From NCBI GenBank assembly GCA_024509875.1, contig JAMPIV010019862.1, forward strand, positions 62,001-126,000: a stretch of 64,000 nt of DNA, given 5' to 3'. The first letter of the stretch is position 1; each line of letters begins with the position of its first letter. Under the pieces are notes generated by a model, which was not told the DNA's origin, made no database searches, and saw only the letters and a program-made list of their open reading frames with translations. Of this stretch, positions 31,853 to 43,085 are shown piece by piece. A program made the position numbers and the translations under genes. The stretch is from Oreohelix idahoensis. Its lineage: Eukaryota; Mollusca; Gastropoda; Stylommatophora; Oreohelicidae.

Positions 31853-34800
31853 CTTCTTCTTTGATCCATAACCGCCAACCGTCAAAGCAGTCAGTGGCCA
31901 TCACGCCTGGTGGCGTCTTGTAGGGCAGCAACAAATTGATTCCACTTTGCTCAGTCGGCGGCCATCCTTCGTACAGTGCCCCAACTGTGGTTCATTCTTT
32001 GCATCTCAGCTTCCACAGTTCTCCGCCAAGTTGTTTTTGGTCGGCCTCTCTTTCGCTTTCCCTCGGGGGTCCATAGCATAGCTGTTCTTGTGATGGTATC
32101 AGGGTCCCTTCTGAGGACGTGGCCAACCCAACTCCAGCTTCTGCCAGCTATGATGGTGTCCATGTCCTCCTGGTTACTCCGAATAAGTAGTTCTTGGTTG
32201 CTGATGGTGTTTGGCCAAAATATTCGGAGAATTTTCCTTAGGCAGATTGTGTGGAAGGAGGACAGTTTCGACATTTCCTTCTCTGTTACTCTCCAACATT
32301 CCGCACCATAGAGAAGCACAGAAAGTACACAGCTCTCATACAGTCTTAATTTGGTGTTTGTGCTGTACTGGGAAGACTTCCAAATGTTGTTGAGAATAGC
32401 AAAGGCTGTTCTCGCTTTATTCATTCTGTTGTTAATGTCCTTGCTTGTTCCGCCGTCAGGTGTTACTATGCTTCCTAGGTAAGTAAATGTGTCTGTCTGT
32501 TCTAACTTCTGGTTCCTTACTGTTATTGGCTCAGGATTGCCCACATTTAGTGTCATGACCTCTGTCTTCTTCAAATTGATGTTCAGGCCAACCTGCTGGC
32601 CATACTTATTCAGTCTATCGGTTTTGTCTTGAATGTGTTGGTGTGAATGCGAGAGTAGTGCAATGTCATCTGCATATTCCAAATCTTCCAGTGTAGAAAA
32701 CGTTGTCCATCTAATTCCTCTTGGACTGCCCTCTGTTGTCTGGCGCATCACCCAATCTATGACTGTCAAAAATAATGTTGTTGATAAGGGGCATCCCTGT
32801 CGTACTCCTGTTTTCACTTCGAAAGTTACATTACTCGATCCAACACTGCACGTAAAGTTAGAATAGAGGCTTTTTATAATGGAAACAATGCGGCTGGGAA
32901 TTCCATAAGCCCTCAGAATTTTCCATAGGCTGTCCCTGTGTATGCTGTCGAAAGCCTTTTCAAAATCAACAAAGTTAATGTACAGCTGTCTCTGCCATTC
33001 TGAGCACTGCTCTATAATGTTCCTGAGGGTAAATATATGATCTGCACATCTTCTGTTCTTTCTGAAGCCCGCTTGTTCTTTCCTCAGTTTATGGTCAACT
33101 GCTTTTGAAATTCTCTGGATGATTATCCTACCTAGTATTTTGCTGGGAACTGAGAGGAGGGTAATTCCTCTCCAGTTGTTGCAGTCTGCAAGGTCGCCCT
33201 TCTTGGGCAATTTGACAATTATTCCTTTACTCCACTCTGTTGGTGTTGTCTCAGTTTCCCAGACTTGTGCAAATAGTGGTTCTAATAGTTCTGCTGCTAG
33301 TTCAGGGTCTGTCTTGAATAGCTCAGCATTCAGATTGTCGTGACCAGGCGCTTTTCCGTTTTTTAGCCCTTTGATAGCTGTGATAATTTCTTCTTTTCGT
33401 GGAATGTCTGTATTTATGTCTAAGTCACTTTCAGCCTCAGGAACATTCAGCTGAGTCTCTGGTGGTTCCTTATTCAGTGTTTCTCTGAAGTGTTCTGCCC
33501 ACCTTGTTTCCTGCCCCTGTGCTGTGGTGATGAGATTTCCTTGCTTGTCTCTTACTAACGTTATGTTGTTTGCACCTCGTTTTCCACTGATGATTTTAGT
33601 TATTTTATAAACTGTGCTTTGTTCATTTCTCAGTGCTGCCTCTTCTGCCTGTCTAGCAAGGTCATCCAGAAATGTCCTTTTGTTAGCACGGGTTTGACGT
33701 TTAACTTCCTTGTCCAGCTGACTGTACTGTTCACTATATATTGCCTTTAACCTGGGAGACTTAGCTTCTGTTTTCTTCCTTTTCATTTCCTTTCTCTTCG
33801 CTATGGTGTTTAGCGTTTCTGGTGTTATCCAGTCTTGGCTCTTTCTTTCCTGGAATCCCAAGCATGACTTGCTGCTTTCTTTGTATATTGTTGAGATGGT
33901 GTTGAATTTCTGGTCCACATCGTCGGTCTCTGTTCTTTCCTGGCTTTTGGTAATCAGATATCGTCTCTTTACGTCGACCATGAACACTTTTCTGGTGAGG
34001 GGGTCCTTAAGTTTTGTGATGTTATATCTTTTCTGTTTAACTGCAACTGGTCCAGCAGCTCTGAGTTTCACCTTCAGTCTTGCTACTACTAGGTGGTGAT
34101 CACTTCCCACATCTGCGCCTCTTCTTACTTTCACGTCTTGTAGTGCATGTCTCCATCTGCCATTGATCATTATGTGATCTATCTGGTTTTTGTCTCGTCC
34201 GTTTGGTGATTCCCATGTTAACTTGTGCACTTCTTTGTGTTGAAAAAGTGTTCCTCCAATGACCAGGTTGTTAATACTGCAGAAGCTTATTAATTTGTCC
34301 CCATTCTCATTTACTGTTCCACTGCCGCATTTCCCCATTACTCTTTCGTTATAATTGTTATGTGTTCCAACTTTCGCATTTAGGTCTCCCATTACTATAA
34401 TAAGATCATACCTGGGTACAGTTTCCATTTCCTTTTGTACCTGTTGATAGAACTCATCCTTGATCTCTTCATCGCTGTCGTTTGTTGGTGCATAGCATTG
34501 TATAATTGTGGTGTTGGTGAATCTCCCTCTCAGTCTTGCTCTTATCAGTCTGTTGTTAATGGGTTTCCATTCCAGTAGAGACCTTTCCATTCCTTTCTTA
34601 AGGATAATGGCTACACCTTCGTTGTGCTGACCGTCCTCTCTACCAGAATAAAGTACTGTTTCCCCTGTAGCTGTTTTTATTCTCCCCATCCCTGTCCATC
34701 TGCTCTCGCTTATTCCCAGGATATGTAGTTTGTAATTCCTCATCTCTGCTGTGATCTGTCTCAGCTTTCCTGCCTCATTCATAGTTCTGACATTCCAAAA

Positions 34801-34977
34801 ACCGATTCTGGTTTCGTGTTTTGCGGTCTGGGCATCCGTTTTCATGCCAGTGGCTTCCTTTCAGCTTTCACCACTGTCAGTCATACGAGCCTGAGACTCC
34901 GGATGTCCGTCCCGCGTCAAAGTATTTTCATTTGTTGCTGTTTCCGTAACGTGTGCGATTTTTTACACAGACAGGGG
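31853..34977 (-). mobile_element. Full-length RTE-type LINE with 11-bp TSD
   Basis: The 3125-bp element is flanked by CTGAAAAGAGT (31842-31852 and 34978-34988). On the - strand it has a 132-nt 5' leader, one long ORF (34845-31951), and a short 3' tail ending near AAAGAAGAAGA. A single-ORF layout with endonuclease and RT but no RNase H and a short 3' UTR fits the RTE superfamily. A further 5'-truncated copy starts at 63795. It lies in p23 intron 5, antisense to that gene. Confidence 0.88.
31951..34845 (-). CDS. Endonuclease-reverse transcriptase of RTE-type LINE
   Basis: The 964-residue ORF starts MKTDAQTAKHETRIGFWNVR. The endonuclease has GISESRW, the catalytic GDLNAK (153-158) and GSDHHLVVARLK (D249, H250). 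The RT has GKAPGHDNLNAELFK, NWRGITLLSVPSKILGRII, INFVDFEKAFDSIHRDSLWK, TGVRQGCPLSTTLF and YADD at 724-727. The C-terminus has the SWVGHVLRRD and GKRKRGRPKTTWRRTVE blocks. The ORF ends at a TGA after RRMAAD, but the same frame goes on for AKWNQFVAALQDATRRDGH, so the stop is probably a recent CGA to TGA mutation that trims about 20 residues. All catalytic residues seen are intact; it may encode an active enzyme or only just have lost activity. Confidence 0.88.
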   Translation of the reverse strand: MKTDAQTAKHETRIGFWNVRTMNEAGKLRQITAEMRNYKLHILGISESRWTGMGRIKTATGETVLYSGREDGQHNEGVAIILKKGMERSLLEWKPINNRLIRARLRGRFTNTTIIQCYAPTNDSDEEIKDEFYQQVQKEMETVPRYDLIIVMGDLNAKVGTHNNYNERVMGKCGSGTVNENGDKLISFCSINNLVIGGTLFQHKEVHKLTWESPNGRDKNQIDHIMINGRWRHALQDVKVRRGADVGSDHHLVVARLKVKLRAAGPVAVKQKRYNITKLKDPLTRKVFMVDVKRRYLITKSQERTETDDVDQKFNTISTIYKESSKSCLGFQERKSQDWITPETLNTIAKRKEMKRKKTEAKSPRLKAIYSEQYSQLDKEVKRQTRANKRTFLDDLARQAEEAALRNEQSTVYKITKIISGKRGANNITLVRDKQGNLITTAQGQETRWAEHFRETLNKEPPETQLNVPEAESDLDINTDIPRKEEIITAIKGLKNGKAPGHDNLNAELFKTDPELAAELLEPLFAQVWETETTPTEWSKGIIVKLPKKGDLADCNNWRGITLLSVPSKILGRIIIQRISKAVDHKLRKEQAGFRKNRRCADHIFTLRNIIEQCSEWQRQLYINFVDFEKAFDSIHRDSLWKILRAYGIPSRIVSIIKSLYSNFTCSVGSSNVTFEVKTGVRQGCPLSTTLFLTVIDWVMRQTTEGSPRGIRWTTFSTLEDLEYADDIALLSHSHQHIQDKTDRLNKYGQQVGLNINLKKTEVMTLNVGNPEPITVRNQKLEQTDTFTYLGSIVTPDGGTSKDINNRMNKARTAFAILNNIWKSSQYSTNTKLRLYESCVLSVLLYGAECWRVTEKEMSKLSSFHTICLRKILRIFWPNTISNQELLIRSNQEDMDTIIAGRSWSWVGHVLRRDPDTITRTAMLWTPEGKRKRGRPKTTWRRTVEAEMQRMNHSWGTVRRMAAD

Positions 34978-34988
34978 CTGAAAAGAGT

Positions 34989-37014
34989 AAGGGTGTATAA
35001 ACAAAGGTAGGGTCAAGCTGTATAAGTTCCCAGAGAAGATGGTAATGTAGTCCTTATTTGCTACCTCTCCAGATCCTCCTCTGTTAATATGGTAGTTATA
35101 ATTGTTATTAACTCTGCTAGGGGTAATTATTTAATTAAATTCACCAACAAGGCATGTAACTTAACTTAAAGAATTTAAGTAAGTCTGCTGGTAAATATTT
35201 ACAATTTATTTGTACATTTACTCTTTTCTGTTAGAAAAGTTTTAAAAGAAATGATATGACAACATTAAATAAATAATAAAATATTCAACAAAGCCTTTCA
35301 CTGAATGGAAATGTCTATCACTATGGAGAAAGTCTTGCTTGGATGGTTTCTCTCTGATTATTTACTATTTTATATTGTCACAGTTCTGATTGAAGACATA
35401 CACTGCTTATTTGCATCATACAACTGTTTCTGTTTATTTTTGGTGTACTGGGATATGCTGTACAGTTGCCTTTGTGGACAACTTATCTGAGTCACTGAAA
35501 ATGGCTCCCTCTGATATTGGATAGAAATCTGTGATGAAATTCTTCCAAGTGGTATACACGAGATATCTGGCCCTCTGACATAGACCGGCACTGCATCTGT
35601 CGTAACCTCAGTAAGAGATTCCTCTTGTATATTTGTTAGGTTTACAGGATAAAACCTGAAACGAAGTTAAATGCAATCCCTGTATTTTTCTATCAATATC
35701 CCTTTTTGACACAGACAGAGTGCTAGCAGATGCACAAGATATAATATAGTAGCAACAATCAATTCAGTTCACTGTGATCATAAATTTCTTCTACATCCTT
35801 AATTGTAATCCGTTTCCCATGATTCGCCTCCCTACAATAATTTGGTCGTGAATAAAACTACTGAGTAATATATCAAACTATACAGTAATCCAATTACTTT
35901 CATCCTTCCTTATGTTCCTTGTATATGTGTCATTCCATTAAGAAATACTTCTTTAAATACATTTCCAAACTTACAGACACACTTTGGCCATCATTCTCAA
36001 GTATTTTGAATGTTTCCCTGGGCTGGCTTTGCCTCCAGAATAACACACAAGCCTGTAAGTTCACCAGCAACACACTGTAATTTTCTAACACATCTACACA
36101 CTTCCTATTGTACAGGTGGATTAATCACTAGAAATACACATAATTATATACATATATATAGATTCGTTCTTACCCTCAGGCACACACACACAGACGAGCT
36201 GTTAATGGTTGTATAAGGTCTGCTTTCAAATACAGAAGGCAAATTGCTTCCACTAACACTTGCTTTCTTTTTGCCGCTCGCCTGTAGCTTTCAAATATTG
36301 TGACTGACCTGATTCTATTAGTTGCGCTTTAAATAATGTGGCCTCGAGCGTCCGAGGTGGTTCCCCCAACGAATGTGTTTTGTGTTCAGAAAATATAGGT
36401 AAATTTTGCCTATTGTGCAAATCGGGATAACTAAGATTTTATTTATCCAAGTTATTCCTGGAGCTATTTTATTCATCTAAAGTTTAAAATATGCCCTATA
36501 TTATTCTACATAATTCTAGTAAACAACCTTTTTCATTCCTAAATGCATTTTATTCTATGCGTACGTTACACAGCTAAATAATGGACTAACCTGAGGCTTC
36601 GATGCATTCAACTGGAGATCTCTCCCGTCCTATATCAGTATTTGTAAAAGTATTAGTACTTATGGGTAGAGCAACATCCCTAATATCGTTTTGGTAGCCT
36701 CTTCCAGGTGGTCTTCTTTCATAATGATGTAGTTAATTGTCCTCCGATACTGGTTTGCACATATTTGGACTTCCATTTTATTTATCCAAGGCTGTAGTAA
36801 ACACAGCATAACGGAGCGTTCTGATTAGTCTGTGTATCTTGCAGTTGTTACAATGTATGGTGCGCGGTGTGGTCAGAGTTACGCAGAATTCGTGTTGTGA
36901 TACAGACGTCACTTCACGACACTATCCCATGTCTTCATCTCCTTCTTGTATCTCTTTAGTAAATATGTCCATACTGTTTTTTGTTGGTTTTTTTTGTTGC
37001 TTGAAATTTCTCCA
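34989..37014. other. p23 intron 5, no recognised element
   Basis: AT-rich intron. A (CA)n patch lies near 36180-36195. The ORFs at 35305-35490 and 36010-36216 have no recognisable homology. Confidence 0.35.
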
Positions 37015-37125
37015 GTAAGGGCTAGCCAGCCCCATGCTCAACCTTCCTTAGTCACTTCTTATGACATGCATAGTAGGTTGACATTACTATTCTTTCTCCC
37101 CTTTTGGGCCCCCGGGTAACCATCC
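37015..37125 (+). repeat. Dispersed ~100-bp repeat module (partner of 23020-23125)
   Basis: CTAGCCAGCCCCATGCTCAA, TTATGACATGCATAG and TTCTCCCCTTTTGGG line up in order with the reverse complement of 23020-23125. It looks like a SINE core domain without a visible tRNA head. Confidence 0.5.
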
Positions 37126-37402
37126 TCTTGCCGTATTTCATATATTTTTTGATGTGTTTGCTTCATGTTGTTGAAGCTTTTGGTACTCACTGGATTTTGT
37201 GACCAATTTATCGTTTCTCGATTTTTTTAATGCAACCACCTAAAAGAGATGTCTGTAATGCTGTATATCTCCTAGGGTTGTTTTATTTTGGCCAACAGAA
37301 GATTCTGATCTGATGCCACATCTGCTAATAATGATCTGAACTTTTGTTTAAACATATATTTATGATCATTTGGATTTTCTGTACTGTGGTTTGCTTATCG
37401 TG

Positions 37403-38780
37403 TTATCCACATTGTTTTATAATGTCAATTATGTGGAAATATACTTCCTCCACTAGCAAATTGGTTAGAAGCACATAAGTTGCCCATCTGTTCAGCCAGA
37501 TTTCCCTTGTGTTGTTTCTGAGAATCTGTTTGACTGTTCTCATGCTGCAGGGTCTGTCCTTTTGTTGTTTAGAGGCTCCTGCTTTAGCAAGTCTATCAGC
37601 TGTCTCATTTCCTGTTAGATCACTGTGTCCAGGGATCCACTGTAGGGTTACACTGATGGAGTAAGCTGTGATCAAGTTGTGAATCGCTCTTCCTATAAGT
37701 CACTTAAAATCACTATGTCTAAAGGCTTTTGTTCCTTAAGGTCAAACTTGGTGTAGTAATTCAATGGCTGTCTTGATGGCCTCAGCTTCATAATTTGAAC
37801 AATTTTCACCACAGGAGTCACAGAACTCATGAGGATCGATCCGAAGACCATGTGCAGACGCCATATCCTGCAAAAGAGGTGGTTTTGAAAGCCGAACCAT
37901 CTGTGTAGGCCTGAATTGCTGATGTTGAGTAGCTGTTTATGGTATCCAAGGCACACATCTTCAAGACTGTGGATAGTGTTTTCTTGTTGGCCGTTTTATC
38001 TATCAATTGTATTTTGACGGTTGGTGGAAGTTCTCCCAAGGGGGTGGTCCCAAGTATGTTTTCCATTTCTCTCTTGTGGGAGATGATGTTTATCATTTTC
38101 CTCTTTAGCAATGTCCAGGAGAGATAGTTGTTTCAGTCTCCATGTTTGTTTCCAAGTGTCAATAAGTACTTTGTTTGGGTGGTCTTTCTCTTGTCTCCTG
38201 TATCTCTCTACAGCTTCAGTCAGTGCTCTTTTACGCCTGATATCCAGCGGCTCTATATTGGCTTCTATCTCACAGATGGCTGTGGGTGTTGATCTCATCC
38301 TTCCACAAATTAACCTGAGAGCTTGGATCTGCACATGGTCCAGAGATGAGATGGTGTTAGTACTCACAATGGTCTGGAACGGGAGGTTATAGTCAATCAC
38401 TGATAGCCTAGGCATAGTTGGCGAAGTTTTTTTTATCCGCTCCCCAATTTGTACTAGCTAATTGTTTGATGAGGTTTAGGCGCTTACATGCTTTTCCCTG
38501 AGGTTGTAGATATGTCCATCTAGTTTCAATTGTCTGTCCAGTTTTACTCCTAGATAGATTGGGGACTCCTCGTTTGTTAGTGTTTCCCCATTCAGTTTGA
38601 TGTTGATGGGTCTTTTTGCTATTTTGTGGCTGCGGGAGAAAATGGTGTATACTGTTTTCTGTGTATTGATGTTAAGTTTCCACAGTTCGCAATATACTGA
38701 AATTGTAAGGAGAGCTCTGTTGATCTTGGCTTTTGTCAGAATAGGATATTTATCAGTAGACACTTAGATTTAAAGGTGTA
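37403..38780 (-). mobile_element. I-superfamily LINE fragment (RT thumb to RNase H)
   Basis: On the - strand, TVYTIFSRSHKIAKRPINIK and YLGVKLDRQLKLDGHI (RT thumb) are followed by LRLICGRMRSTPTAICEIEA, the RNase H start AYTDGSAFKTTSFAGYGV with an intact DGS, and WIPGHSDLTGNETADRLAK. Several frameshifts occur (near 37690, 37960, 38430). It is the same family as the + strand copy at 16076-18311, truncated at both ends, in p23 intron 5. Confidence 0.78.
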
Positions 38781-38858
38781 TTCCTTAGTATTTCCTGGTT
38801 ATATGCGGAATGTGTTGTATATGTGTTTTAATTATTTTGGTTTTTTTTTTCCAAACAG

Positions 38859-38883
38859 GACAATGAAGACAGTGATGATGAAG
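38859..38883 (+). CDS. p23 exon 6 (25-nt microexon, acidic tail)
   Basis: Acceptor TTCCAAACAG precedes 38859 and GTAAGT follows 38883. The 25 nt encode DNEDSDDE plus one base, matching the SDDE acidic tail of other p23 proteins. The upstream intron is 10.4 kb. The phase (0 in, 1 out) fits exon 7 exactly. Confidence 0.85.
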
Positions 38884-39194
38884 GTAAGTAGAGTTCTATG
38901 TGATTTTATTATTAAAATGAATACTGCTACATTATAGTAATCAGTTAATCCATAGCCTTAGTGTGGAAAATGAGTGAATGCTGGCATTATTGGGCTTCGT
39001 GATGATTTGTGCAGAATATAACTGATAACCTTTTAAGTTACCTTCTAAGCTACCAATAAAGGAGCATATGTAAAACTCTTTATTATCCTTTCTAGTGTAA
39101 AAGCCAGTCATAAGACGGGAATTAAATACAAAAGCACCAGTACCTAACGGCACTTTTACTTATTCAAAAGTATTAAAAAAACTATTGTGCATCA

Positions 39195-39290
39195 CCACAG
39201 TACACAAACTACGTAGCAGCAGCGAGGATCCCAATGTGTGTATATGGGATCACACATTCTATAAAAATTTTTGTGCAGTCATTTGCGCAT
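39195..39290. repeat. Dispersed repeat shared with 58725-58820
   Basis: Both places carry CCCAATGTGTGTATAT followed by ACACATTCTATAAA, with similar flanks (GTAGCA, AGCGAGGATC against GCGAGAATC). It is a short decayed interspersed repeat of unknown family. Confidence 0.5.
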
Positions 39291-39886
39291 TCTTCTTTGG
39301 TAAGTGTTACTATTTTCGGGCGAGTACATATAAGGGACACAATACAATTAATGTCTAACGAAGTTGCATTCCTTAGCGTTACGTACTGACAGAAGAAGCT
39401 GGGATTTTATATATAGGGTTGTACCGCCAGTTTCATTGCACTTTGTGTGCCTTAGCAGTGGTGGATTTTGTAGCAATTTATATTATGAGGTTAACTGTGT
39501 GCAATACTTTAATGCTACAAAGGAGGGCTTATTAATTAACCTGTGGTCCATGGACATCAAAAGATTCTGTGAGTGAATTCTAGGTGGTCCGTGTACATAA
39601 CCTAAAAATTTGAATTTTATTGTCATCAAAATTGTTACTGAAATTAATCATTACATTTTTTGTTTTGTGAATGATATAACAGGTCTCCAAAAGTCTTCAA
39701 GGAAACAGACCGCACTATCATGTACACTAGGCAAAACAATATTTTTAAAAAAAAACGTGTGTATTGAAAGTCATTTTTTTTACATGCTGGTATGGCTGTG
39801 TAAGCTCAACAATTTTTCTTTGAAATAAAATATTATTTTGTAAAATATTTAATTATGCATTTATGTACATTTTTTTTTTTTTCAAA

Positions 39887-39923
39887 GATTGTCTGGTGAA
39901 GATGTAGCCATCACCAGACAATC
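39887..39923. repeat. Perfect 13-bp inverted repeat
   Basis: GATTGTCTGGTGA and TCACCAGACAATC are separated by 11 bases and would form a hairpin. It lies in p23 intron 6; no function is evident. Confidence 0.7.
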
Positions 39924-40228
39924 AAAGATTTCCATGGCACAAAAAAGTTTTAAGAAGCCCTGTCAGAGGATCATGTGAAACACATGGGCTAGAATACCGT
40001 ACCAGATGCATATTTTTTATTCTTCGAATTCTTGTCACGCCGTTGATAACATTGCAAGCAACAGCAGATGTTTAATGAACTGGAATATCTATAATTATAA
40101 AAACTCACAATATTCTTTACTTAGCAATCGGACCTTTAAAAGGAAATAAACATAATACTTTATCTTGGTTTTTGCGGTTATACCAAAAACATATTCAGGC
40201 TTAAGGACGGGTTTCTCACAAGAGAAAT

Positions 40229-40715
40229 GGTTACCTTTGTGTAAAAAAATTAAAAAGAGAACAAAAGTAGTTTAAAAACTATTGGCTTGTTTGCTCTTAT
40301 TCATTTAATTTATATTATTGCAAAGTGAGTGAGCCAATTGTCATACGTGGAAGGATTTGAATTAACTTGTTAGAGCACACATCCATTAAAAAAAAATAAT
40401 ATTTAATTGAGACAGATGAGCCAGACCCATATTAATGTCTTTAGTCTTGCTGTCTAGATTGACATGCCTAGAAATAATGGTACTTTGTGTAAACAAATTA
40501 AAAAAGAAAAAAAAGTTTAAAAACTTTTGGCTTGCTGGAATTCATTTAATTTATATTATTGCAAAGTGAGTGAGCCAATTGTCATACGTGGAAGGATTTG
40601 AATTAACTTGTTAACATCCATTTAAAAAAAAAAAAAAAGAAATTTAATTGGGACAGATGAGCCAGACCCACATTTAGTCTGCTTTCTAGATTGACAGGCC
40701 AAGAAATAATGGTAT
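40229..40715. repeat. Two-copy tandem duplication, about 245 bp per unit
   Basis: The blocks GCAAAGTGAGTGAGCCAATT, CATACGTGGAAGGATTTGAA and GACAGATGAGCCAGACCCA occur in order in both copies (start about 40229 and 40479). Small indels separate the copies. The second ends about 45 bases before the last p23 exon. Confidence 0.85.
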
Positions 40716-40761
40716 TTTTGCATAGAAGGTAATTCTTTTTTGTAATTTTTCTCCTCCCCAG

Positions 40762-40781
40762 ATTTGCCTGACCTTCAATGA
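40762..40781 (+). CDS. p23 exon 7 (last codons and stop)
   Basis: Acceptor TCCTCCCCAG precedes 40762. With the G from exon 6 the frame reads D-L-P-D-L-Q and stops at TGA (40779-40781). Other p23 proteins end in a similar MPDLE. AATAAA occurs at 40792-40797, probably too close to the stop to be the only polyadenylation signal. Confidence 0.85.
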
Positions 40782-42594
40782 TACCACATGCAATAAAGTG
40801 TAACAGAAATGGAAGAAAGTTGTGTGACCAAAGGGCGATTGTGATGAATGAATTCTTATTCCTGTGTGTGCATTGTGTAATTTTTTTGTTTTTGGGTGAG
40901 ATTGCTTGTATTTCCACCAGGTTTTTTAAAAAAAAAAAGTTTCATTGTTCACAACTTGTAGGATTCATGAAATAGTTGTGTTTTGCAGAGGCCTATTCAG
41001 AATTGTTTCAGTTTAATGTCATGTTTTCTTTACTTTCGAGAAGTGTAACACTATTGCTCATCTGTTTGTATGTTTTAATACCCAGGTATTTGTACTTTAT
41101 ATTAAAAAGGAAATATAATATTCTGTTTCAATGTTTATGTCGCTTCTGGTTTAGTAAAAAGTCAACATTTTGTGATACAGTTTAACTGAATAAGGGATGT
41201 CATGGCAAAAGCAGATGTTTTGCCTGCACTCTTTAGGGGATGGACAGAATGCAACAATAAGCATTATAGATTATAGTAGTTATGCAGTATAGTTTTGTAA
41301 AATGTTTCATATGTCTGAGAATTGTCTCATTCTGTTGTTTTATAACTTTCCTGGTAAATAGTTGGAAAGAAATATAACAGTAGAGGCTGTTGTAACTGGG
41401 ATAGTGTTTTATTAAATAGAGGAAAGAGGCTACCTTTGACAGGAACAAAGTTTGACAAGTTTTAGGTAATAGAAGACAAACTACAAAGCATCAGGACTAT
41501 TACTGTATGGGCTTAAGAGCAGTAAAGAACAAAGAATGAACTCTTAAGCCTCGAGTCCAACTCAAAATTTGGACAAGAGTGTTCTAATAAATTTCAGTGG
41601 TCAGCATTGACATATAAAACAGGTTTGTTAGTTTTATAACCAAAGTACAGATCTTTTTTATGTATGGAGGGGTGCCAGCTCCCAACTTTATAGTCACCCA
41701 CGGAGGAGCTTTTATCCTGTTCTTCTGGTACATAGGGCTCTTGTGAAAGGATTCAGCAGTCAAATGACACAAATAGAATCACTTTTGAGTTTATTCTGAA
41801 CATGGAAGAAACATTTGCATTGCTCTACAAAGCAACAAATAAGGGCAGAAGATGGCAAATGTACAAAATGAGAAGGAAATGAACTTTCCGCTAAGAGAGT
41901 CTGTTATGATATCTGCTAAGTGTCTATAACCAGAGTTAAGGAACATATACATAATTTAGCCTAGTATTTTTTTATTGTTAAGAAAATCCATTGCTGTGTG
42001 AGCAGTAATAAATAAATGATCAGATACATTTTTGCTGTGTTTATAAGACTGAAGATTCTTTTTAACACAAGCTGTGCTCATGATAGATATTCTTGCTTAG
42101 GCCCTGAATGTCTATGGATAAAGCTAGCTGTTTTTGCACTTATAATCTAAATAGCATACGGACATGATTGCTGATGTTGAGAGAGCAGTGACACCTTCCT
42201 TTATACATACTCTAGTGACTCCATGTTACGGGGGGGGGGGTTTGCTCAGAAACAGTAACTGCTCACAGACAGAAATAAACTGGCCATTGCTGGGCTTACA
42301 AACACTAAACATCAAGTTATAGAAATGTCACCCGTGTTTAAATTTATTTTTAAAATTTCTTCACTTCCGTTTCATAAGTCTGTATTACATAGCATTACAG
42401 CTGAATGTGAGATGCGGCCTGTTCCAACATATGACCGTATAGCGGTCAGTAATTATGTCTGTCGCAATTACCATCAGTGTATTGGCTGCACTGGGTATTT
42501 TGTTTTGGGGGAAATAATATCAGTCAAATGTCATATATTGCTCCTTGTATGTCTCACACCAGTGAGGAAACAATTTTAAAACCCGACTTTTCAA
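40782..42594. other. p23 3' UTR and intergenic region
   Basis: Contains the p23 3' UTR of unknown length. A G run lies at about 42230-42240. No transposon end or coding exon was recognised. Confidence 0.4.
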
Positions 42595-42845
42595 TCATCA
42601 ACAATTCCTGTAGAACGGAGGAGATTTATGCCTATCATCATCTCAACCCGTAACGGGTCGTAGGGGTGCCATGGTGGAAGTATCAGCAGACAGGGTCCTC
42701 CACTGCTCTCTATCCTCAGCAATGCGTACAAGTGTGGAAAAACCATGCCCTGTCCATTCTTTGATGTTATCAGCCCAGGATTTTCTTTGCCTTGCTCTTC
42801 TCTGTTTACCTTCAACTGTCCCCAGGAGGATCGTTTTCGAAAGGG
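42595..42845 (-). pseudogene. LINE C-terminal and 3' end remnant
   Basis: The - strand encodes KQRRARQRKSWADNIKEWTG, IAEDREQWRTLSADTS and MAPLRPVTG, then stops just before a hairpin ACCCGTTACGGGT and a GATGATGAT tail (about 42640). This is the usual C-terminus and 3' end of an endonuclease-RT LINE of RTE-like type; nothing upstream remains. Confidence 0.65.
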
Positions 42846-42919
42846 AGTCATGATGAGTTACTCAAGTTTCCATCTTCAAACAGTAATGTGGAGAGAATTA
42901 AGTTGTTGCCATCACCAGA

Positions 42920-43085
42920 AGCTTTAGGTGGACCCTGTCAAGGCAAGGCACTCTTCCAGCCTGGCAGATCTATTTGGGTCATACCTGTATGTCATCTTAA
43001 GGCACACTGCGGTCCAGTGGATCCATTTATTTGGGACTTCGCTACAAGGCAGTGGTATTTTGTCTATATGACTGGTCTGTACAAA
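42920..43085 (+). repeat. Possible S2-like retroposon remnant
   Basis: ATTTATTTGGGACTTCGCTAC and AAGGCAGTGGTATTTTGTCT resemble parts of the S2 element near 25245-25310, in the same relative order. No tail or TSD was seen. Confidence 0.35.

Larger units (their letters stand above)
19534..40781 (+). other. Host gene locus: p23 / PTGES3-type Hsp90 co-chaperone, 7 coding exons
   Basis: Joining 19534-19556, 26081-26270, 27134-27235, 27605-27691, 28409-28459, 38859-38883 and 40762-40781 gives an open frame of 165 codons, every junction with GT and AG. Known p23 proteins are about 160-170 residues, with a CS beta-sandwich that clamps the Hsp90 N-domain dimer and an acidic tail that helps hold clients. 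Both parts are present. The introns total more than 20 kb and are filled with transposons, but no exon is broken. The gene is convergent with the ABCF2-type gene. Confidence 0.9.
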
